A stretch of 64,000 nt of DNA from positions 186,001 through 250,000 of the forward strand of contig JAQOTA010000025.1 of NCBI GenBank assembly GCA_029532415.1, given 5' to 3'. Shown piece by piece: positions 55,076 to 64,000 of this stretch. Below the pieces are notes generated by a model. That model saw only the letters and a program-made list of their open reading frames with translations. It had not been told where the DNA came from and did not search any database. Within the stretch, counting starts at the first letter, position 1. Each line of letters begins with the position of its first letter. Source of the stretch: Marasmius tenuissimus. Taxonomy: Eukaryota; Basidiomycota; Agaricomycetes; Agaricales; Marasmiaceae. The position numbers were made by a program, and so were the translations under genes.

Positions 55076-57639
55076 CCAACTTCCATGGTTCAACCAGGAG
55101 TGTGGGAGGAGGGGGAGGAAGCACGGATGGGGATGGAGATGGAACGATTGTTGTGACATCGAGGGCTACTGATGCTTCCGGATTCCAAGGGTCCGATTCC
55201 AAAACAGTAGGATCTAAGAGAACAGTGGGGTCGAGAGGGGGGGTTGACATTCGTGTTGGTGTCGCCGCTCGTGTTGGCCCTGGTGCGGGTTTGTGAAGAT
55301 GTAGTCGTGACTGCTGGTTGCAGAGGCCAGCAATCCCGGGATGCTGATAATCACCGGGAGGCTGGAGGGCGAGGGAAGGTTGCTGTAGAACATGGAGAGG
55401 AAGTAGAAGCCTGAAGACAACAGTTTTCAGTACTAGAACACAACTGAACAGACTGCAAGTCGCGACTTACTGTGTATCAACCACATGGTTGTAATCGACA
55501 TTGATGAGCATTCCCACTGTGTTGACGGTATTGGTTCGAATTTGAATCATCAGACGGCCCTTTGTCCTCTTGGACGGAATCACATCCATGACGTGGTAGA
55601 AGCCATGATGGCGTCCCTTCCACACTAGGACATCCCAATGTTTCCACGGATCACCACCTGTTCGGACGATGTTCAGAGCTTTGTTGATTTGCTTGGGCGT
55701 CATGAGCTGTGGATCAAGTGCATTGGGGTCTTCTACCAACGACATTGTCCGGAAGATATCGCCTCATGACACTCTTGTGAGCTTTTCTGCCTCTGCTAAC
55801 GCATCCTCTCTACGCCTCTCCAAAATCTGGGCAACACCTCTCGTTTTCTGTATCTCCCGAAGCGAATTGTGGTGTGCAACGTACGGAGTAGCACCCTGGA
55901 TGTTGGTGTGAAGTCAGCGGTGTAAAGATATCAAATAATGGAACGAAGAACCTACTATTTCCTCTCCCCCCTTCCAAAAAAAGACCTCGTCGTTCTCACA
56001 TGCGAGGACAAAGCCCTCTGCTCCAGTGTAGTGCTGCACATACTGCCCAACCTTCCAGGTCTTGTGAAGACCCCAACCGAGAAATTGCAACTCTTCCACC
56101 TTCGACTTTTTGTTCCCATTACTGACCTGGCGAGTCCACACCGCTTCTACACCGTGTGCTGTCACTGTGGTAATCTGCCCTCTCCAGTCCCCTCTCCACG
56201 TACAGACAGACTTGCCTTCATGGAAAGACCATTGTTGCACAGCCGGGAACTTGTCAATAACCAATGGATGATGGCTGGTTGCGAACAAGATGACCTCTTG
56301 TGATGAAGGGGGTTCTGATGGCGGAACTGCAGCCCACCTTTCCACAGACTCTACTCGCAAGCCGCAAGCTACCTCTAGGCCAATCATGGCCAGAGAATTG
56401 AGGTCCAAAACCGTCTTTTTGTTCAACAAAAGGGGTGTTCCTTTATCGAGATTCAGAGGCGACCGAAGATCAGCCTTCTTCATGGCTTCGTCAAAACGTG
56501 GGACGACAAGGACTGTAAGTGCCTGTTGCACAGTGAACAGAACGTCGAGAACCAACGCGAGGTTGTTGTGATAGAGGGAGCAGTGCGGTTTCTTTGGTTG
56601 TGGAGGTATGTAGTCATGGGGATTGGGGGCCGGGAGTTCGTCCAGCCGTGCAGCTTCAGGGCTGGGTGGTTCACTTTGCGAAGTGGCTTTCGAGGGGGGT
56701 GGTTTGGGCTTGGGTTGATCCTTAGGACGGGGTTTTCGGAGACCAAACTTCGGGTTGGAAAGACGAACCCACATCCCCCGCTCTATGATGTCGGGAGAGA
56801 TGGACAAAGAGAGTATCGACTCCCAAACATTCTCAAGGCAACGGAGTGCGACCTTGCCATACTGGCTCTCTGCACTGTGTAAAACAAATGCGCACTTCCC
56901 CAATATTCGGGCAGCATCAAGTGGATTATGAGTCTCGAGGAACAAGTACCCATCTCCGGGTTTTCAATAGTGGAGAGAAAGTATAGTGTCTGAGACCTGG
57001 TTCTTGTGGCAGTATCCCATCGTGTAGAGCACTACGTCCAGCTCTTTCTTGGGCTAACTGGACTGTCAGAATCCAGTCATGCTAACAAGGGATGGATAGC
57101 TCACCATGCAGCGTAGAGGGTAGAGCAGAGGTACGGGGGTGTGGTCTTCCTGTTCGTGGGCAATTCCAGGCTTTGAGGAGTGTATTTGATCATAAATTTC
57201 ATTGGCCTTGGCTGAGAGTACGTTTTCCTCGCAATTTCGTAACCGCGAATTGAGAGCTTCATGAGAAAAGCGCGATCTGTATGTGTCACCGTCATCTTCA
57301 TCGGCCATAAAATCAGCTAAAGGTGCAGGTTAGCATCTTGAAAGGTAGTCCAGGCCGACTCTGAACTCACCAATGCCTTCATTGTCCTCGTCCTCTTTCT
57401 CTTCATCTCTGTCAACCTCCACCTCTATGTCTAGGAACCGCATTGACTCCAGAGTTGTTCTTCTGTCTCCAGATCGACTCGACGATGCAGTGGCCGCAAC
57501 GTTGGACATTTTGTGTCTGTAAATGCCTACAAGGTATGGTCAGCAACTCATTCAGGTGCTGATTTCATTCTCTCAGAACTCAAATAGAATTTCTATAATC
57601 TTATAGCTATGTATTGGGCTTTCGATAGCTACAAACTAC

Positions 57640-57775
57640 ATACGCAAAAGGCATGGTCAACTCATGGTGAACTTATGGTGGTGGTTAAGAGCCAGGCGGG
57701 AAAGCTGTGCAGGCGCTTCCGTGCTTGCTCAGTTATTCCCATGAACCTGGGGGGGGGAGGCGCACGTGATACCCG
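57640..57775. repeat. Degenerate relative of the palindromic repeat at 59657
   Basis: It shares AAAGCTGTGC / GAAGCTGTGC and the exact string GTTATTCCCATGAACCTGGG with 59695-59745. The right arm is not recognisable. It lies between the Spt5-like gene start and the small gene at 57891. Confidence 0.55.
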
Positions 57776-57890
57776 CGACATCTGGCGCTAAGACAATATG
57801 TATTCATATTCGCAACAATTCATTCAAGAAATGAGAAGGCGTACATTCATAATTGTAAATATGGTCCTGCCATCGTGAGAAGGAACCTCT

Positions 57891-58581
57891 CTACCTGACC
57901 CAGACATCAATATAGTGGCTAATGAGATGCTCTCGAATGTCATCAGCAGTAGCGTCGATATTATCGTACGATGCAACGGTCAAGTTGCCCAGTTGTCCAG
58001 CTCTCTGAAGCTCCCTAAAGTCAAAACATGGGTCAGCCATTATTGACGCTCCAGCGCGCCTGTTGGACTTACAGGCACAAAGCGCAATGGTATCTCCCAG
58101 CATGTTTGGAATCCCTCAGAAGATATTTCTGAACCGACCGAAAATGATGAGCACTCGGAATCGTGTAGTATCGAGACCAGCGTGTTGCCACATCGGCGAG
58201 TAAAGGGCAACTGCGGAAACAAGGATATTCATCATCAGAGATATCCTCCAGCGGTGGCATATCTAGTTTAAGCTTTGCGTCAGTTGCGGAACAGAAGAGA
58301 AAAGGGACGACTCACCATCCTCATCCAGCTCAGTCGGTACGTCAGACTCGAGCCCTACATCCACGTTGCCAGTGACAACTTCAAAATATGTGTTAGCTAG
58401 AGCTGCAAGACATCGGGTTAGAGTAGGAAGTGGATCGAGATAAAGATCAATACCTCGACGCTCCCTTTGTTGTCTTTCCTTGCATCGTTGTTGCTTTCGA
58501 GAACGTCGAGCTAAGAGGATCAATTAGAACAGTAAGGGTAGGATTGAGATGGTGGTTACCAGCTCTGGTCTTTTTGGACAT
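57891..58581 (-). CDS. Small hypothetical protein
   Basis: The minus-strand ATG at 58581 (MSKKTRA) is followed by five small exons with GT-AG borders. They read RRSRKQQRCKERQQRERR, ANTYFEVVTGNVDVGLESDVPTE..., MPPLEDISDDEYP...LLADVATRWSRYYTIPSAHHF, SVQKYLLRDSKHAGRYHCALC and ELQRAGQLGNLTVASYDNI...HYIDVWVR, with stop at 57891. The protein has about 170 residues, is basic at the start and acidic in the middle. I do not recognise it. The splice structure makes a real gene plausible, but it could be a truncated relic of a longer one. Confidence 0.5.
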
Positions 58582-59656
58582 ATTGCGGTGTAGGAGTGGG
58601 GATGTAGAGTATCCAGCGAGTTTTTAAGGAGTTGGTGCTTGCCCGGATTATGCAAGACTTTCTTTTGTGGGTGGAGCTGTTCTTTGTTGGGGTTATCAAG
58701 ACTCCCGCTGCCATCTGTGTCATCAGTGTTTGTCGTCTTCGAGAGATTGAATCGGATCTATGAAAATAATGGTGTGAACAAGACAGCGGGGGACCAGACG
58801 AGACGCGCAGAGGAATTGGCAAGAAGATGATCTGTTGATTGACATGTACATGTAAAGCAATACGACAGACGGTCATCAGAGCCAGCTTCTGGAGAAATCC
58901 AGGGACTTGACGTGTTCATCGGCAAGTGAAAGGTCTGGGGATGATCCTTGAGTAAGATGAATACACCACGAATGCGTAAGTCACATACTTTCTGTATTTC
59001 TATTACTTGTGGGTGGCATGTTGCGATTGAATGGTAACGCCGTGCATTTGGGAAGGCTGAAAGCACTAGAATTTAATCAATCATTATTCATGAGATAGGC
59101 CTTGCGACTCACCGAATTGTCTGAAAGCGACTAAGACGCAACCACATCCCCATTTGCGCATCCCTCACCAGAACCACACCCTTGTCGCGAACTTGTGGGA
59201 CCTATGATACGTCGTTTACGTTCGAAGTTCTGTGAATATGAATGAGCCAAGGAGACCGAGGATGATGGAGATACAATTCCACGACTCACCGCCATGGCCA
59301 CTTCGTTCGTTCAATATCATCGGGCACCAATTAGGAAACTTGAATGGAGACCTGGTTGGGAAAGCATGATTGAGCACGGGTCTGAATTACAAGTGTTATT
59401 ACAAGCGAAGGGAAGAGGAATTGAGAGTAAACCAGGGCATCGCAGCACGGTGCATCTGAGGGCGTCATCCAGCCCACCATCGCAAAGTGGGCCTGACGTC
59501 TCAATGCTGCATCGGCCAATTGATGGCCTCACACTTTCGCTGGTTTCCTTCTGACTTTTGCATTTGTGTACTCACGCAGATATTTGAACTTATTCATATT
59601 CTAACTAATTATATTCCAAGTAGATCGAAGAGGAGAGGTTTACCTGGATCACGATG
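58582..59656. other. Intergenic, no supported gene
   Basis: About 1.1 kb with scattered short frames and no domain, RNA or repeat I can name. Confidence 0.4.
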
Positions 59657-59830
59657 ATGGCAACGTTGTACATGGTGGTTGGAAGCGAAGCCTGGAAGCT
59701 GTGCGGCGACCTTGAGGCTGTGTGGTTATTCCCATGAACCTGGGGGAGGGAGCAGCATGTGCAGGGTAGATATCAGAGAGCTGCACAGCTTCCAGGCTTC
59801 ACTTCCAACCACCATGTATGACGTCGCCAT
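59657..59830. repeat. Near-perfect inverted repeat (174 bp, 48-base arms)
   Basis: Left arm 59657-59704 and right arm 59783-59830 are inverted copies with four or five mismatches. The core CATGGTGGTTGGAAG, then GAAGCCTGGAAGCTGTGC is identical apart from one base. The 78-base centre holds GTTATTCCCATGAACCTGGG. This is the form of a short MITE-like hairpin element. A related degenerate copy is at 57640-57775. No clear target duplication was found. Confidence 0.8.
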
Positions 59831-61200
59831 TGCTGCGATCCAAGTAAGTTGTTTATCACTGAAGTACCTACCAGTAGAATACAATCATAGAATAACATTG
59901 TAATGAATTTTTAAGATAAGAAACGTTGAGAGAACCAAGTCAGCATTAGGAACAATGCAGGCACCTCAATGACCACACGCCGATGACAACGAGTGTTGAG
60001 AGCGAAGAGCTCATACAACGACCAGAGTCAATCTTGTGTGTAGTCTATAGTTGGCTACCGTCTCCTCCTTCTGCTCAATTTAGGTTCTCGTTCTCGTTCA
60101 ATCATTTTTCACATAGTGTTCCCGTCGCACTGTCTATCAAAAGCACGCTGCTGATACGATTCACTGCCAGGTCTATTCTTGATGGAGTTGTCTAGTACTT
60201 TGCTCATGAACTTACCTCTAAAAAAGTAAGCCTTCTCAAAAGATTCCGTTCCGATCTCTGATGTTTCCTTACAGCTTCTCGAGGGCATGTTTGCAGCTCT
60301 CATCGATCAAACTGTGTTCATGTTTGGGCACAACCGCAGGTTGAGTACATTTGCATGTCAACGGAACCTTTTACTGACTTGAATATCACAGGGCGCACGA
60401 GGTTATTGGCGGAACGCGAAAGTGGCTGAAAAAAGCCCGATGAAGACTCATGGGAGAATGCAGAATAGGTGGATTATTGAGGCCGAGACTCGAGTTGGGG
60501 TGGAAAGTTTGACGTTTGACAGGAACGGTGGTGCAGGATACCAGTATAGCCGACAGCTCGAGGTCTTCATCTACCCTCGTTTGTGATCACTGGCCGGCAG
60601 GATTCAGTCACTGACAAAAGCCACACTATCCGCTAGACCCTGCCCTCGAGGCTTGAAAAAAAACCTTATTGTTGGTAGATGAGGTGCATTGTGATGAATG
60701 AAATAACCGAGTGAGACTTACCTCAAGGTCTCGCGTTGAAGCAAAACAATGGTTTTTGCTCATGATTGTGTTACCAACACTGGTAAGCGATACACAAATC
60801 GAAGGCAGAACTTTGATTCACTGACCCCAAATATTACATGCAGAAAAGATCACAGCCCAGTACCCAAGCCAGGTCGGTTTTCAAGCATTCACACGCCTCT
60901 CAAACAATGGGTAAGAGACTGGTCCAACATCTTTGGGTTCGATTGGATGCGCTCTGCAGCAACTCGTGGTGGATTATAAGTCCCGCGTCTGCTCCTTCTG
61001 ATGCAATGAAGACGCCACCCATGCACGCCGATTCACTCCATGCTTACATTACCTCTTACATATCCTCAATAATCGCTTTCGAAGCCTTTGCTATCCCCAT
61101 TTCCCTCATCAAAGCTTCTTCACCTCCATTACCTACCTCACGCTAACATTCTCTATTGCTTAGGGTCTAAAACTATACCTGTGACAGACAAATTCCATGG
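59831..61200. other. Intergenic, no supported gene
   Basis: Several frames of 60-100 codons exist, but none has a domain, a convincing start or matching splice sites. No repeat unit is recognised. Confidence 0.4.
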
Positions 61201-61745
61201 TAGTGTTGCCAACGGCTCGGCTCGAGCCGTGGCTTGAGCGGCTCAGAGCCGAGCCGGGCCAAAGCCGCTCTGGTGAAACGGCTCACCGGGAGCCGTTTTA
61301 CCAGAGCGGCTCAGAACCAGTTCAGAACCGGTTTAACCGGTTGGAGCCACCTGAAATAAATATTTGCTCATGCCTCATTTTTAGGCCTGTTACAGACTCT
61401 GGAAGACATCTGGAATGTTTGTGGGTTTTGAAATATCACAGAAATCTACCAAACGTGGTACAATTTGGGTAATTATCATGTTCTACAAAATTGGAAGCCC
61501 TGACGTTGGCGTGGGAAAAGCGACTCACGGGTGGGTCGTCACGTGTAGAGCCAGCACAGCTGGCACCTGGACCTTCCAGTGAGAAAATTTTCAATAAAAG
61601 GTAGTCCGAATGGCATTTATGTATTATTTCCTCAGTACTTACAAATATTTCAACAGAATTGATTTTTCATGGCTGGAACCGTGGCTGAGCCACTCAGAGC
61701 GGCTTTCAGAGCCGAGCTGATCCCTGCCAACGGCTTGCAGAGCCA
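61201..61745. mobile_element. Palindrome-rich non-autonomous element, hAT-like ends
   Basis: It starts TAGTGTTGCCAACGGCTCGG, as does the repeat at 49853. The right side holds related GAGCCG motifs in inverse orientation: reverse-complemented from 61726 it reads CAGGGATCAGCTCGGCTCTG. The ends of YAGNG type resemble hAT elements. The first 150 bases are packed with GGCTC/GAGCC and AACCGG inversions that could form strong hairpins. An 8-bp target duplication was not found, so boundaries are uncertain. Confidence 0.45.
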
Positions 61746-62297
61746 CGATAACTGACTTTCGCAGTATTAGATCCACCTTGACCCCGTCCCCGTGCAAGAA
61801 AGCCAGGTCAGCCTGTTAACGCTGACACAGTACCGGTTGCCAAGGATCCTTCTCGCATTCAGAGCGAGCGAGGAGATGTTTGAGACTTTGCACCTCACTT
61901 ACAGATACCTGTACTTGATGAAGGTATGTGACGGCCATAACACATCCACCCGTCCTTATTTTATCCAGCAGATTCAACTCTTCCCAAAGTTGTCGACTTC
62001 AGAAGAACTTCGAAAGGTCTGTCTTGAAGTCCTCATTCCCGGTCACCATGTCCTCATTCCGTTGTAGTTCCAACAAGGCCTCCCTTCCGTGCCACCTCTC
62101 GTCGGCCTTCCCGAAGCATCAGTAAGTCTCTCTCTCCCTGTTCCGTATCGTTTTCCCACTAAACACTTGTTAGATGAGAGTCTTGTTCCTCTTAGTCTTG
62201 ATGATCAGCATGAACGACGCGAACCATCCCTTCGGAATCAAGGTGCGTCCCAATCTTCCCAGTCTTCATGTCTAGTCAAACACTCATTGTGTTACAG
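61746..62297. other. Region upstream of the hAT transposase exons
   Basis: A frame at 61792-62067 (91 codons) ends in FPKLSTSEELRKVCLEVLIPG and has no known domain. An Arg/Ser-rich stretch around 62070-62245 (TRPPFRATSRRPSRSI, then ESLVPLSLDDQHERREPSLRNQ) can be spliced to the exon beginning at 62298, so the true transposase start may lie here. Confidence 0.4.
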
Positions 62298-64000
62298 TGC
62301 CAACTACCCGACCTTCTTCTCGTGCCTCTTCTAATCGGTCGCAAAGCATCAGTAATTTTTTCTATCCACTCCGTAACGTTCCTTGTACTCAATGCCTACT
62401 GGCAGGTCCCTTCGACCCCAGTGATATTGCCTACGAGAGCACTGCCTCTCACGAATACCATTTCGCCGATTCTGACAGTGATAGTCAGGAAGGCTTTGCT
62501 CTTCCTGCTCTCAAAAGAGATGACGACTTCAATGAAAGAGGCGATGGCTTTGTTGACGATGACCAACAAGACGACGACGGCTTTGATAACAGTGACGGTG
62601 GTGAACAAGACAACAACGACTCCGATGACGATGGCCAAGGTGAACCTGGTGGATCTGCAGTTCTGGGAGCTCAAGCGAGTCGTACGTCTCGTCCCCAATG
62701 ACATGACTTTCATATGCTCATAGATTTACAGTGACCCGGAAATCAACACGAGTACCCTCTCCAAGGAAAACTCGGTACCCTCAGACAGTCATGGGCATTG
62801 AAGCTCTGACACGGCGTGTTCAACAAGGTTCGTTCACTATATTCCCTCTTCCTAGTTCACGGACCTAATCTCGATACCAGCTCCACCCAGGGCTCAACGA
62901 CAGGTGATGGACAACTTCTCAACTCCGAAACCACGCAAGAAGACCAAGAAGACCAAGAAAACAGGGCGTGCGCAGGTCCAGGGTGAGTTTCGCCTTATCA
63001 TACAACCCACGATGATATTGACACTCTCCTAGGCGTCGGGTTCGACAGTGAGTCAGAGGACGAGACGGTGAGAGCGCTTCGAGCTCTCGAAGCGAGACTG
63101 CCCCCGGACGAGGACGATTCCAGCGATGAGGCAACACCTCATGCTCATACACAACGGAGCATGCCACCTGCAACCCTATCAACGGAGGAAGACTTCTCCC
63201 CTTTGTCCGACGAAGACACTGACAGAAGGTTTCGGGCCCCTGGTGCAGGCAAAAGGACTACTGGAGGTGCAAGAGCCGGACAAACCCAGGCTCAACAAAC
63301 CCCTCGTGTCCCTTGTACTCCTGTTCGTTGTATTGGTGGGGCGTGACTTCCAAATCTCCCTGCCAAGTGAGTGGGGTCTCGACTTGCCAAAGAGGATTCT
63401 CGTAAGGCCAGAGACGTGCACACCTTCCTGACCCCAGACCCCGCGGAGCCAGAACAACCTCTCTGCAAATTTTGTCTGTAAGTACCCAATCTCCAGACTC
63501 ACAAATTCGCTTCAGCTGAGCACTTTCCTAGGGAGCAAATAAAAAAGGGTGAGTTGATTTCGGTTCACACATTTCAAGTATCAACAGGTACATCATCCAT
63601 TCGAAAACACTTTGGGAAAGTACACTTGGTGGCCTGGGTCGAGATCGTCGACCGACTGAAGATTAAGATAATCGGACCGGAGGGCAAATGTGCAGAGGAA
63701 CACTGCAAACAGAATAATCTACCACTGACGGGGGCCTTGCGACCAGAGTTCTCGTATAGGCTCCTTCTAGACTACATCATGGAACTGATTGTGGTGGAAG
63801 ATCTAGTAAGTCGTTTTTGGTTGTTGTAGCACGTTAGCTGATATTCTGTCTTCAAGTCTCTTCGACTTATCGATTCAGAGTGGTTTCGCAGACTCATACT
63901 CCTCCTCCGCGAGTCCCTCAACAAGCAGGACATAGGTCATCGAACGACTCTCCACGATAGCATTCTCGAGGCATGGCTGATATCCATGCATCAGCTCAAG
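62298..64000 (+). CDS. hAT-type transposase with BED zinc finger, 5' part (runs off the window)
   Basis: The first clear exon follows the acceptor TTACAG at 62292-62297 and reads PTTRPSSRASSNRSQSISNFF. It leads into an acidic, Asp/Glu-rich stretch (FADSDSDSQEGF, DDDQQDDDGF). Later exons are near 62731-62830 (TRKSTRVPSPRKTRYPQTVMGIEAL), 62880-62980 (basic, KPRKKTKKTKKTGR), 63033-63290, and about 63460-63480 plus 63532-63805. The last pair carries C-x2-C (CKFC) and HFGKVH, a BED-finger pattern. The final exon (63857-64000) has WFRRLILLLRESLNKQDIGHRTTLHDSILEAW, typical of the N-terminal part of fungal hAT-like transposases. The catalytic domain lies outside the window, so activity cannot be judged. 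Confidence 0.7.

Larger units (their letters stand above)
50267..57509 (-). pseudogene. Spt5/KOW-like gene, disrupted by a copia retrotransposon and an in-frame stop
   Basis: The minus-strand ATG at 57509 opens an acidic N-terminus (FLDIEVEVDRDEEKEDEDNEGI, intron, DFMADEDDGDTYRSRF). An NGN-like stretch follows (GYLFLETHNPLDAARILG; the start codon-like M at 56945 is internal). Then come ERGMWVRLSNPKFG, a Lys/Pro linker, GAEGFVLACENDEVFFW and WKHWDVLVWKGRHHGFYHVMDVIPSKRTKG, which look like KOW motifs. Together this fits the Spt5 transcription-elongation family, seen in mushrooms as extra, transposon-associated copies. A Pro/Ser-rich tail (55410-55081) is cut by the LTR element, and the frame continues beyond it at 50789-50267. 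Removing the element and one 5-bp duplicate leaves the frame open across the junction. A TGA at 50588-50590 interrupts the last part. Family call moderate; loss of function likely. Confidence 0.65.

Noticed and set aside
60838..61146. 102-codon plus-strand frame as a gene
   Set aside because: No domain, no splice or start support, and a composition typical of non-coding sequence.
1..64000. CRISPR array, rRNA operon or prokaryotic operon structure
   Set aside because: No regularly spaced identical repeats, no rRNA-like sequence and no gene packing of the bacterial type were seen.

Overview
This is a gene-poor, repeat-rich stretch of a filamentous basidiomycete genome, most likely an Agaricomycete. 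The evidence is short GT-AG introns of about 45-90 nt in almost every gene, fungal families typical of mushrooms, intron-containing tRNA-Phe genes and many decayed mobile elements. Species cannot be told from the sequence.

Left part (1-41 kb). Three unrelated families keep recurring as intact genes, truncated copies and pseudogenes. Family A is an Agaricomycete-specific protein of unknown function that resembles a degenerate kinase-like family: A1 1-2142 minus, A2 22626-25149 plus, decayed A3 37314-40062 plus, and a 3' fragment at 35231-35490. Family B fuses a DUF2235 alpha/beta-hydrolase to WD40 repeats: B1 7142-11869 plus, B2 29021-33515 minus, and remnants at 4.4-5.2, 25.4-26.2, 34.5-35.2 and 48.1-49.85 kb. 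Family C is a 1,324-residue coiled-coil, proline-rich protein: intact at 16119-20912, remnants at 2.5-3.7, 27.1-28.1, 40.2-41.0 and 44.2-44.6 kb. A tRNA-Phe(GAA) gene with an intron lies on each side of the intact C gene, pointing away from it, and broken tRNA-Phe copies accompany the repeats. Order and orientation are partly conserved (B 5' remnant, short repeat X, C, tRNA-Phe, A), so the region looks like a unit copied at least three times, once inverted, and then eroded.

Middle (41.7-47.2 kb). Two ordinary-looking single genes: a secreted TAP-like alpha/beta-hydrolase (S33 peptidase type, 12 exons, 580 aa) and a multi-pass membrane protein of a common Agaricomycete family.

Right part (48-64 kb). 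This is a mobile-element zone. A WD40 pseudogene carries a 708-bp hAT-like non-autonomous element with an 8-bp target duplication. A Ty1/copia LTR element (50790-55075) sits inside an Spt5/KOW-like gene (57509 to 50267, minus) with 5-bp target duplications. The copia element has lost most of its reverse transcriptase. A small orphan gene, two palindromic repeat families and the 5' part of a hAT-type transposase gene with a BED finger, running off the right edge, complete the window.

No CRISPR array, rRNA or prokaryotic operon is present. The most interesting feature is the recurring A-B-C-tRNA unit and its hydrolase-WD40 gene, whose architecture recalls fungal self/non-self recognition proteins. 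That role is inference only.
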